From a virus: a stretch of DNA of 29,989 nt. Where the stretch lies: positions 1 through 29,989 of the IMG/VR virus record IMGVR_UViG_3300047666_000645. The stretch is one strand, 5' to 3'. The position numbers and the translations under genes were made by a program. The notes under the pieces are model-generated. The model was given only the letters and a program-made list of their open reading frames with translations, did not search any database and was not told where the DNA came from. Positions 13,707 through 20,383 of this stretch are shown in pieces. Positions within the stretch are counted from its first letter, which is position 1; each line of letters begins with the position of its first letter.

Positions 13707-13750
13707 GATATTGGTCTCTATTGGTTGGTTTTCTGGTTGGTGTAGACTGC

Positions 13751-13778
13751 ATTATAAGCTAATTAGTACTAACTTCAA
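13751..13778 (-). promoter_or_regulatory. Leftward sigma70 promoter with operator in spacer
   Basis: Minus strand TTGAAG (13778-13773), 16-nt spacer, TATAAT (13756-13751). The spacer contains ATTAGTACTAAC (13762-13773), a core-perfect member of the palindrome family, ideally placed for repression by steric block. Drives the operon from 13706 to 10146. Confidence 0.8.
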
Positions 13779-13791
13779 GTACTTTATTGCA

Positions 13792-13819
13792 TTGTATTGT
13801 TTGTTAGTCCTGATATAAT
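13792..13819 (+). promoter_or_regulatory. Rightward sigma70 promoter with degenerate palindrome
   Basis: TTGTAT (13792-13797), 16-nt spacer, TATAAT (13814-13819). GTTAGTCCTGAT (13803-13814), a diverged palindrome copy with 8 of 10 fixed bases, fills the spacer. It is divergent from the promoter at 13751 and drives the gene at 13885. Confidence 0.65.
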
Positions 13820-13884
13820 ACCCGTATGCGATATAACTCACTGATTCTACTAGCTAAAAACCGCGTATTAATTAATAGCTAATC

Positions 13885-14196
13885 ATGCCTAAAGATACTC
13901 AAAATGTAAGGCGTACAAAGATAGTGCAAGCCTCAAAGGTGGCACTACGCGATACATTGAAGGCTAGTGAGTACTTGCGCCAATTAGATACCATTGCGGA
14001 GCGTATAGATAAAAACTATATGACCCTAGAAACTGAGCAGATACAGGCATTGAAGCTATTGGCGGACATCAATCTGAAACGTCTAAATAAAGTATTGCCA
14101 GATTTAAAAACGGTTGATAAGACTATAAGTATAGAGTCTAAGCACGAGACACTACTCGCACAGTTAGATCAGCGTCACATAATAGATATTAATTAG
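13885..14196 (+). CDS. Candidate small terminase subunit
   Basis: 103 residues, helical. The segment A-L-K-L-L-A-D-I-N-L-K-R-L-N-K-V-L-P-D-L-K (about 58-78) resembles a recurrent motif of small phage proteins encoded near terminase genes, and size and helical content suit a T7 gp18-like small terminase, which recognises the packaging site. The large terminase lies about 1.1 kb downstream. It could instead be an unrelated DNA-binding protein. No Shine-Dalgarno before the ATG. Confidence 0.5.
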   Translation: MPKDTQNVRRTKIVQASKVALRDTLKASEYLRQLDTIAERIDKNYMTLETEQIQALKLLADINLKRLNKVLPDLKTVDKTISIESKHETLLAQLDQRHIIDIN

Positions 14197-14478
14197 ATAG
14201 CACTAACACCAAGCAAGGATGCACTGGTAATCAAGATATTAACTATTAACTATCGGCTGTAAGTAATACTGTAATAGTCGAGTACATACTGTATCCCTTA
14301 ACACCATAAGGACTAACACTAACACTTACACGCTGCTATTCACCTTATAAGCTGCATTAGTTATCCCAACAAATATAGCTATACAGCGCCCTCATGCTCT
14401 TCTCTTATAAGTATTCAAAACTCCAGAGCCTTATATATGCTGGCTTTCCCCATCATGCAGTTCCTACTTTAGTCAATG

Positions 14479-14514
14479 ATTAGCACTAACTAAGGTACTA
14501 TTGTTAGCACTAAT
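14479..14514. promoter_or_regulatory. Paired palindrome operators
   Basis: ATTAGCACTAAC (14479-14490) and GTTAGCACTAAT (14503-14514), centres 24 bp apart (a little over two helical turns), arranged as an inverted repeat with matching ATG/CAT flanks (14477-14517 region). The only closely spaced pair found, suggesting cooperative binding. Confidence 0.65.
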
Positions 14515-14623
14515 CATCCTTCTAGAATCCTATTATCTAAGCCCCCCTCCCCCCCTTTTTGGCTGGATAGGGAGAGTTCGAGACCCCCATTTACATAACA
14601 ACCCAATTTCTAGTTATCCATTC

Positions 14624-14689
14624 GTCCAATAGTTGTACACTCCATCCAATTATCGAACACTTTCCCCTTGAAATGTCCAATAGTTGCAC
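14624..14689 (+). repeat. Three 15-bp iteron-like repeats
   Basis: GTCCAATAGTTGTAC (14624-14638), diverged ATCCAATTATCGAAC (14644-14658) and GTCCAATAGTTGCAC (14675-14689). The last lies in the spacer of the promoter at 14668-14697. Probable protein-binding sites. Confidence 0.65.
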
Positions 14690-14697
14690 GTTATACT
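14668..14697 (+). promoter_or_regulatory. Promoter for tRNA and late region
   Basis: TTGAAA (14668-14673), 18-nt spacer, TATACT (14692-14697). The predicted start falls at or next to the first base of the tRNA (14703). Spacer overlaps an iteron. Confidence 0.6.
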
Positions 14698-14702
14698 AGC
14701 TT

Positions 14703-14777
14703 TGCGGTGTGGAGAAGTTGGTATATCTCGTCTGGCTCATAACCAGAAGGTCGTGGGTTCAAGTCCCACTGCCGCTA
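14703..14777 (+). tRNA. tRNA with CAT anticodon (Met, or Ile2)
   Basis: Full cloverleaf: acceptor 14703-14709 / 14770-14776, D stem GAGA/TCTC, anticodon stem TCTGG/CCAGA with loop CTCATAA (CAT at 14738-14740), variable AGGTC, T stem GTGGG/CCCAC with loop TTCAAGT. The first acceptor pair is T-T, and CCA is not encoded. It lacks the three G-C pairs of initiator anticodon stems, so elongator Met is likely; a lysidine-modified Ile tRNA cannot be excluded. Confidence 0.85.
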
Positions 14778-14869
14778 ACAAGCTACCATATATGGGGTAA
14801 ATAAGACTTAAACCCAGTACCAGTAAGGGCTGTAGCCTGTTTTTATAAACCAGTCTAAAGAGAGAGAAA

Positions 14870-15025
14870 ATGACATCAAAAATAAAAGAAAATGAAAATC
14901 TGGACACTTGGCTAAAGTCTGTCGCGAGAAGGCTTGAGGCTGAAGTCCTGAAAGACCACGGCATTGATATTCATATTAAATGCACTGTAAAGCGTAAGCC
15001 CAAAATAGCCGCAACTGGGTTGTAG
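14870..15025 (+). CDS. Small basic protein, unknown
   Basis: 51 residues; ATG at 14870 follows AAAGAGAGAGAAA. The N-terminal two thirds is an amphipathic helix (about residues 8-30), then a basic strand H-I-K-C-T-V-K-R-K-P-K. Lies between the tRNA and terminase genes. Could be a DNA-binding protein; no family recognised. Confidence 0.55.
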   Translation: MTSKIKENENLDTWLKSVARRLEAEVLKDHGIDIHIKCTVKRKPKIAATGL

Positions 15026-15038
15026 GTTTTAACGATTC

Positions 15039-15140
15039 ATGAAGAAACAGAGACAATTTATAGCAACCGCATCTCTGTATGGGATTTCCCCCGAACTATT
15101 AGCTATGGCGAGGGGGTTTTCTCCCTTGAAAAAAATATAA
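15039..15140 (+). CDS. 33-codon frame in line with next gene
   Basis: 33 residues starting with basic MKKQRQF, then a short helix-turn-helix-like stretch (ATASLYGISPELLAMARGF). Its stop TAA (15138-15140) is followed in the same frame, one codon later, by the ATG of the 64-residue gene. Either a tiny separate gene or the N-terminal part of a 98-residue protein interrupted by a stop. Weak Shine-Dalgarno. Confidence 0.35.
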   Translation: MKKQRQFIATASLYGISPELLAMARGFSPLKKI

Positions 15141-15143
15141 AAA

Positions 15144-15338
15144 ATGAAAGACCTAACGGCAAGTAGTCTGGTAAAGGAGATCGGATTAGATTCAGTGGAA
15201 GAACTCGCAAGCATGAGCAATACATCCCGCAGTAGTTTATATTGGATGTTCGAACACAACCGTGAAAAATTCCAGTGCATAGCCATAGGCGCATATCACA
15301 TGAAACAATCAATCCAAGAAAGAGACAATAATGCGTGA
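15144..15338 (+). CDS. Small helix-turn-helix protein coupled to terminase
   Basis: 64 residues. Residues 18-40 (SVEELASMSNTSRSSLYWMF) look like a helix-turn-helix in which S-N-T-S-R-S-S-L-Y-W is the recognition helix. The stop overlaps the large terminase start by 8 nt, so the two are translated together. The coupling and HTH suggest a reduced small terminase subunit or a late regulator. Poor Shine-Dalgarno; an A-rich stretch precedes the ATG. Confidence 0.6.
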   Translation: MKDLTASSLVKEIGLDSVEELASMSNTSRSSLYWMFEHNREKFQCIAIGAYHMKQSIQERDNNA

Positions 15339-16899
15339 AGAAACCGATGAAGACAGAGAATTAGCACTACGGAAGTTACTCCGTGATGATTTCGTTTATT
15401 ACGCCAAGGTCAATTTAAAAATCCGCACTAAGTCTGATGGCCTCCAATCCTTAGAGATGAACCAAGCGCAGCGCCATGTACACGCCATCGCTCAGAAACA
15501 GTTGAAAGAATTAGGCTATGTTCGGCTGATCGTTTTAAAGGGTCGACAACAAGGGATGTCTACTTACATTCAAGGTCGGTTCTATTGGAAGATTACCCAC
15601 GCAGTCGGCAAACGTGCCTTTATCCTAACCCATGAGGGTGATGCAACTAAGCACATCTTCGGAATGACAACAAGATACCATGAACATTGTAATGAACTTA
15701 TTAAACCGAGTACCAGCGGTGAATCTCTTAATTATATCCGTTTTGATAAGCTTGATTCAGAGTATCGCGTTGGTACTGCTGGTAACAAAAATACAGGAGT
15801 ATCCTCAACCAATCAGTATTTGCATGGATCAGAAGCCGCACTCTGGGTTAATGCAGGAGACCTTGCCGTAGGATTGCTTCAAACCGTTCCTGATAGCCGA
15901 GATACCGAAGTCTGGCTGGAGTCCACAGCGCGGGGCATGGGTAACTGGTTTCATAAGCAATGGGTATTGGCTGAGAAAGGTGAAACAGATTTCATTCCAG
16001 TGTTTGTACCGTGGTATTGGCAGGATGAATACATAAAAAAAGCCCCGTCCGACTTTGAAATGGACGAAGATGAAGTGGATTTGCAGTTATTGTTTATGCC
16101 GTACACAGACTTACAGGGTGTTGACCGCTTAGAACTGTCGCCTGAACAGCTCCAGTGGCGCAGACTGAAGATTAAGTCTATGGAATCGGATGGAACGGAC
16201 GGATTAAACAGATTCAAACAAGAATACCCAATGAATGCGACAGAAGCATTTCAGTCCTCGGCAGGGGGTGGCCTTATTGATCCGCTTTGGTGTATGAGGG
16301 CAAGGAAAAATGTGGTGGATGCTCGCGGAGCGATTACTGTAGGCATTGACCCTTCGTTTGGTGTGGAAGGTGGAGATAGATTCTCGCTTGCAGCCCGACA
16401 AGGCCGCAGAATTATTGAGGTAATTTCCTATTCTGGAGCAGATGTGAACACTTTAGGGCAGAAATTGTCCAAATGCATCCAATTTATAGAGAAACATAAG
16501 CCAACTTTGTCGTTTATCGACTCTGGTGGTGGGTCAGACATATGCGATGCCCTCCATGACAAAGGCTATCCCAACGTAATTCCCATCGCTTTTGGCTCTA
16601 CAGCCGATAATGACACGAAATACGGCAATAAAAGGGCAGAAATGTGGGGTAGGATGGCTTTATGGCTCAATGACGAGAACACTCCCGTACAATTGCCTGA
16701 TTCAGATAGCTTACAAACAGACCTATGTGGTAGTCTCTACAAGAGAGATTTAAACCATAGGCTTCTGTTATTGCCAAAAGACCAGATCAAAAAAGAGCTG
16801 GGTTTCTCGCCCGATGAAGGTGATGCGTGTGCGCTAACATTTGCACAGCACATACCTTTTAGAGTTCACGAAGTAATTGAAGTAATTTCGAGCATGTAA
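15331..16899 (+). CDS. terL: Large terminase subunit
   Basis: 522 residues. N-terminal ATPase: Walker A-like GRQQGMST (71-78), adenine-binding region upstream, H-G-S-E-A-A-L-W as Walker B region, coupling motif around L-E-S-T-A-R-G. C-terminal RNase H-like nuclease with metal-binding D340 (V-G-I-D-P-S-F-G), D397 (S-F-I-D-S-G-G-G) and a third acidic site after K-Y-G-N-K-R-A-E-M-W. It drives ATP-dependent packaging into the prohead through the portal and cuts concatemers. Length is usual for the family. Confidence 0.93.
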   Translation: MREETDEDRELALRKLLRDDFVYYAKVNLKIRTKSDGLQSLEMNQAQRHVHAIAQKQLKELGYVRLIVLKGRQQGMSTYIQGRFYWKITHAVGKRAFILTHEGDATKHIFGMTTRYHEHCNELIKPSTSGESLNYIRFDKLDSEYRVGTAGNKNTGVSSTNQYLHGSEAALWVNAGDLAVGLLQTVPDSRDTEVWLESTARGMGNWFHKQWVLAEKGETDFIPVFVPWYWQDEYIKKAPSDFEMDEDEVDLQLLFMPYTDLQGVDRLELSPEQLQWRRLKIKSMESDGTDGLNRFKQEYPMNATEAFQSSAGGGLIDPLWCMRARKNVVDARGAITVGIDPSFGVEGGDRFSLAARQGRRIIEVISYSGADVNTLGQKLSKCIQFIEKHKPTLSFIDSGGGSDICDALHDKGYPNVIPIAFGSTADNDTKYGNKRAEMWGRMALWLNDENTPVQLPDSDSLQTDLCGSLYKRDLNHRLLLLPKDQIKKELGFSPDEGDACALTFAQHIPFRVHEVIEVISSM

Positions 16900-16901
16900 T
16901 T

Positions 16902-17600
16902 ATGGTAAATAATCCAGACGGTAAGGCAAGAGGCGGTAGCGGTGGGGGTAGTGCCGCTGGTGCTACTCCAACTACGCCCATCAACAGCGGTGTAGGCAAC
17001 CAAGGCGGCTTAGTAAACAACTGGGACGGCACTACTGCTGTCTCATGGGAAACTTGGCAAAGCCAATTAGCCTTCGCTAGAGAAGCGGGAGCGCCCAGAG
17101 AAACCAAAGCCAGAAGTAGCGAAGATGCTAGATACTGGTATGATAACTACGTCACTCAATGGAACGCTGCCTCAGTTGAAGGCCGCAATGCTCTTGACGA
17201 ACAACACAGTTTTGCATTAGTTCCAGAAGTGGCGGCAACCGCACCATCTGGTGGTGGCGGTGGTGGAGGTGGAGGTGGATCAGCCCCACCAAAAGATGTA
17301 GTTGATCCAATAGTATCTGACCCTGTAATCTCTCCCGTTGATGGCGACGATACAAACGAGGGTTCTGACATGACCCCAGAAGACAACGACATCATTGATG
17401 AAGAACTTGATGATGCAGTAGTCGACCCATCTCAAGACAAAGACGAGAACGACGAAAACGACACAGTGCTTACTGTTCGGGATGTAACTCCAGAAGATGC
17501 AGTAGTCGACCCTGCAACAGGACAAAGATACGCCACCCCAGAAGCGGCTAGACAAGCGGGGATAACTAATTGGGTCTGGGCTTCAGACTACACAGGTTAA
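16902..17600 (+). CDS. Disordered acidic protein with polyglycine, virion region
   Basis: 232 residues. Gly/Ser-rich N-terminus, a short globular segment (about 45-100, Trp-rich), a run of ten Gly near residue 115, then a highly acidic Asp/Glu half with repeated D-A-V-V-D-P and P-E-D units, ending in an R-Y-A-T-P-E-A-A-R-Q-A-G-I segment. Between terminase and portal, starting 2 nt after terL. No family recognised; perhaps a packaging accessory or a disordered minor virion protein. Confidence 0.7.
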   Translation: MVNNPDGKARGGSGGGSAAGATPTTPINSGVGNQGGLVNNWDGTTAVSWETWQSQLAFAREAGAPRETKARSSEDARYWYDNYVTQWNAASVEGRNALDEQHSFALVPEVAATAPSGGGGGGGGGGSAPPKDVVDPIVSDPVISPVDGDDTNEGSDMTPEDNDIIDEELDDAVVDPSQDKDENDENDTVLTVRDVTPEDAVVDPATGQRYATPEAARQAGITNWVWASDYTG

Positions 17601-17605
17601 TTAAA

Positions 17606-19204
17606 ATGCAAGAAGATAAAGATGCAGTAAGAATAATCGCAGTCTACAACAAGCTAAAGACGGGTCGCAAGAACTGGGAAACTTACTGGGAGTACATATC
17701 TCAATACGCAGCACCCAATAAAAGCTCGTTCATTGAGAAGCGAGCGCAAGGCGACATGACAAGAGCCAACCAGATATTTGACGGTACGGCAGGGAGAGCA
17801 GCCAGATTACTAGCAAGCTCGATCATTGGCGCTGTCTTTACTGGCAAGTGGTTTGGCTTACGACTCCGAGGCGTGGACTCAGACAGTGATGTTTGGAGTG
17901 CTTGGCTAGAGGAAGTGACAGAAACAATGCTTGCTGCGTTTGAAGACTCTAACTTTCTTGTTCAGATAGGTCAGGACATATTTAGCATGGTCACGTTTGG
18001 TACTTCTGGCCTTTCAGTTGAACAGAACAGTGATGACCAGATTTTTGACAAACTCATATTCAAGGACAATCATTTAAGCACCTTTGTCTTTGATGAAGGC
18101 TCAGATGGCATTCCAAATAGGATTTATCGTGAGATTATGATGTCGCCAGAAGCGGCTCTTGATCGGTATTTAGACCACCCGCTTGTGCCTACTGAGATTA
18201 TAGATGACTTCAAAAAGAAAGTAGAGATGAAGTCTCATAGCCCCCTCAAGTTTGTAGAGGCTATTGAGCCAACTACCCTACTTTCTAGCGCAGACAGAGA
18301 AGAAGGAAACTTTAAGGTTTCTCTCGTTTATGCCACTGAAAAGAAAGATATGTTTGCTTCATACGTTGAGGACTTGCCAATGCTTGTTTCTCGATGGGAT
18401 AAGATTACTGGTGATGTGTACGGCTGGTCGCCTTGCATGACAGCTATGCCAGACATCCTCACGATTAATGAAGTAGATCGACTCGAGTTGGGCGCGTGGG
18501 AAAAGAACATACTCCCACCCAAAGAGATCGTAGTAGGCACTCTACTCAACGGAAAACTAAACCGTGGGGTTAATGGCGTTACAATCGTAAACAGAGCAGG
18601 GGCAATCAACAACATTGATGAACCGTTTAGCTTTAGAAACAGCCATATCAAAGCAGAGAATGTTAGAGAGTCAATTAAGTCTGCATTCCATGAGCAAGAG
18701 CTAATACTTCCAGACAGAAGTCACGACACAGCAACAGAGGTTCGTATTCGCTACGACCTTATGCAGCGATTGTTAGGCGCAACATTTGGGCGAATCAAGT
18801 CTGAGAAACTACAGCCGCTAATCAATCGCGTATTTAGAATAATGTACGATGGCGGCGCATTCCCTCCAATTCCAGAAGACGGCACTCAGTCAGATATTGC
18901 GGTGGAATACTTATCTCCACTGGCTAAATCTCAGAGAGCGTCAGAGGTTGAGGCTACTATGCAACTATCAAACTGGATACAGCAGCTTTCAGCAATGAAT
19001 CCCAAGGTTATGCTTGGCTTTGATGAACACGCAGCAGGTCAAGTCTTGGCAGATGGCTTAGGCGTACCGACAAAAGTATGGAAAGACAAGAAAGCCTATG
19101 ACGCTGCAATTGAAAAAGCTCAACAAGAAGCCATGCAGCAACAGCAACAGCAACAGCAGCATGAGAAAACCCTGAAGAACGGAGAACAAATTGAAGAAGA
19201 ATAA
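17606..19204 (+). CDS. Head-to-tail connector (portal) protein
   Basis: 532 residues from ATG 17606; a non-ATG extension upstream would overlap the preceding gene. N-terminus (residues 10-60) matches the T7 gp8-type connector family (PF12236): L-K-x-G-R-K-N-W-E-T-Y-W-E, then R-A-N-Q-I-F-D-G-T-A-G-R-A-A-R-L-L-A-S-S. Forms the dodecameric channel for DNA entry and exit at one capsid vertex. The C-terminus ends in a Gln tract (eight Gln from CAACAG repeats) and an acidic tail. Order terminase-portal-scaffold-capsid is typical. Confidence 0.92.
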   Translation: MQEDKDAVRIIAVYNKLKTGRKNWETYWEYISQYAAPNKSSFIEKRAQGDMTRANQIFDGTAGRAARLLASSIIGAVFTGKWFGLRLRGVDSDSDVWSAWLEEVTETMLAAFEDSNFLVQIGQDIFSMVTFGTSGLSVEQNSDDQIFDKLIFKDNHLSTFVFDEGSDGIPNRIYREIMMSPEAALDRYLDHPLVPTEIIDDFKKKVEMKSHSPLKFVEAIEPTTLLSSADREEGNFKVSLVYATEKKDMFASYVEDLPMLVSRWDKITGDVYGWSPCMTAMPDILTINEVDRLELGAWEKNILPPKEIVVGTLLNGKLNRGVNGVTIVNRAGAINNIDEPFSFRNSHIKAENVRESIKSAFHEQELILPDRSHDTATEVRIRYDLMQRLLGATFGRIKSEKLQPLINRVFRIMYDGGAFPPIPEDGTQSDIAVEYLSPLAKSQRASEVEATMQLSNWIQQLSAMNPKVMLGFDEHAAGQVLADGLGVPTKVWKDKKAYDAAIEKAQQEAMQQQQQQQQHEKTLKNGEQIEEE

Positions 19205-19448
19205 TGAGCAAACAGACCAAGAGGCTTACTATGAGGCTCTTGTTTCTGGCGACATAGGAAAGGCCATGAAAGATTTGGTCGGCAACAAACCGTTTGAACA
19301 ATGGCTTGAGGCTTTAAAAGAGCAGTATCTAACTAGGGATACTGTTAGCACTGACGGTTACGCAGCCATTCGCATTGAAGGCGAGCGCAGCATGTTACTA
19401 AATATTATCAATACATACAAAGAGGTCAAAAATGCCACATTGGAGTGA
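19191..19448 (+). CDS. Small protein between portal and scaffold, TTG start
   Basis: 85 residues with TTG start at 19191, supported by GGAG six bases upstream; the only in-frame ATG (19267) would remove the conserved-looking start. Acidic helical protein. Overlaps portal by 14 nt and the next gene by 17 nt, implying coupled translation in the head gene cluster. T7-like phages often carry a small unknown gene here. Confidence 0.7.
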   Translation: MKKNNEQTDQEAYYEALVSGDIGKAMKDLVGNKPFEQWLEALKEQYLTRDTVSTDGYAAIRIEGERSMLLNIINTYKEVKNATLE

Positions 19449-20223
19449 AGGGTTGCCAGAAGAAATGGCGAGTCACGGTGATGTTAAAGGGTCTGAAAAC
19501 CTAGAGACATTTGTTAAGCGGTACATTGATGGGCGATCAGCAATGTCGCGCTCAATAATGATGCCTAATGTCGAGTCTGGGGATGATGAAAAGAATAAGT
19601 TCTATGATCGTCTTGAGTCTGTAGACGGTGTTGTTCGTGTTCCCTCTAGCCCTGATGACGCAGAGGGTTGGAAGAAGACCTATGCCAAGCTCGGTGTTCC
19701 AGCAGAGTCTAGCGCATACGGACTAAGCGATCCTGATGTAGCCGCAAAGCTACATAAGTTGAACTTAAATGGTGGTCAAGCCACTCAGATAAGCGAGATG
19801 ATGGAATCTTTATCCAAGCGTAAGGCTCAGGACTTTGAAGAGCTTTCACAAGCGGGGTTAAACGAGTACAAGGACAGCATGGGGGCAGAAAAGTTTGAAC
19901 ATGCTGCCAAGGCTGCAACCAAAGTGCTTCGTGATTTTGGTGGTGATGGTTTAATGGATTTGCTTGAAAAGTCTGGCTTAGTCAATAATGCAGAACTGAT
20001 TAAGTTTGGCTCGGCTCTAAGCAGAACAATGTCAGACAAAAAACTGACGCGAGGTGAAAACGAAACCGTTACTTACGGGTCTAACAAAGAAGAGTTAGAG
20101 TCTAAGATCGCGGCTATCCGCGCAAACCCTCAAGACCCTTTTTATCATAAGAACCACCCAGATCATGCAAGACGGGTGGACACTGTGACTAAGTATTACG
20201 AGGAATTACACCCACAGAAATAA
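19432..20223 (+). CDS. Scaffolding protein, T7 gp9-like
   Basis: 263 residues, ATG after GAGGTCAAAA. Acidic and helical, with Y-A-K-L-G-V-P-x-x-S-x-x-Y-G-L (about residues 82-97), a pattern common to podovirus scaffolds, and a C-terminal basic end with N-P-Q-D-P-F-Y-H-K-N-H-P-D-H (capsid-binding in this family). It directs assembly of the prohead and is lost before or during packaging. Immediately upstream of the capsid gene. Confidence 0.82.
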   Translation: MPHWSEGLPEEMASHGDVKGSENLETFVKRYIDGRSAMSRSIMMPNVESGDDEKNKFYDRLESVDGVVRVPSSPDDAEGWKKTYAKLGVPAESSAYGLSDPDVAAKLHKLNLNGGQATQISEMMESLSKRKAQDFEELSQAGLNEYKDSMGAEKFEHAAKAATKVLRDFGGDGLMDLLEKSGLVNNAELIKFGSALSRTMSDKKLTRGENETVTYGSNKEELESKIAAIRANPQDPFYHKNHPDHARRVDTVTKYYEELHPQK

Positions 20224-20229
20224 TTAGTG

Positions 20230-20267
20230 TTGACATGCTAGTCAATAGGGTTTATGTTAGGTCTAAC
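20230..20267 (+). promoter_or_regulatory. Capsid promoter with overlapping palindrome operator
   Basis: TTGACA (20230-20235), 17 nt, TATGTT (20253-20258). The perfect palindrome GTTAGGTCTAAC (20256-20267) starts inside the -10 and covers the start site. A protein bound there would exclude RNA polymerase. Confidence 0.7.
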
Positions 20268-20287
20268 AGACACGCATTTGCCCTGTT

Positions 20288-20300
20288 GGTCTAGCAGACC
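20288..20300 (+). other. Hairpin in capsid leader
   Basis: GGTCT-AGC-AGACC in the 5' leader of the capsid gene. The preceding bases GTTGGTCTAGCAGAC (20285-20299) resemble GTTAGGTCTAACAGAC (20256-20271), so a duplicated operator half is possible. Confidence 0.45.
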
Positions 20301-20383
20301 TTAGAAATGCAGGATTAGCCCCTTTATTAGGGATTCCTAACCGAATAAAAACTAACTTTAATTTTATTTGAGGAATTACTCTA

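Larger units (their letters stand above)
14197..14702. other. Non-coding region before tRNA, 506 bp
   Basis: No convincing gene. It contains several palindrome-family sites (14196-14207 with 9 of 10 fixed bases, 14479-14490, 14503-14514), a weak 8-of-10 site near 14306, a C6-T-C7 tract at 14542-14555, three 15-bp GTCCAATAGTTG-type repeats (14624-14689) and the tRNA promoter. Possible packaging, terminal or regulatory region. Confidence 0.6.

Noticed and set aside
14542-14555. C6-T-C7 tract as a genome terminus or cos site
   Set aside because: A homopolymer tract alone is no evidence; no terminal repeat or cohesive-end pattern can be seen within this window.
14341-14658. DnaA-box-like TTATCC/TTATCG sequences
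   Set aside because: None matches TTATNCACA well enough, and they are not clustered with an AT-rich unwinding element.
14790-14846. Terminator after the tRNA (AGGGCTGTAGCCTGTTTTT)
   Set aside because: The stem is only 3-4 bp with a very short loop; the T-run alone is not enough.
14737-14964. 75-codon minus-strand frame opposite the tRNA
   Set aside because: Its C-terminus is the well-known artefact produced by translating the antisense of a tRNA gene; no ribosome binding site.
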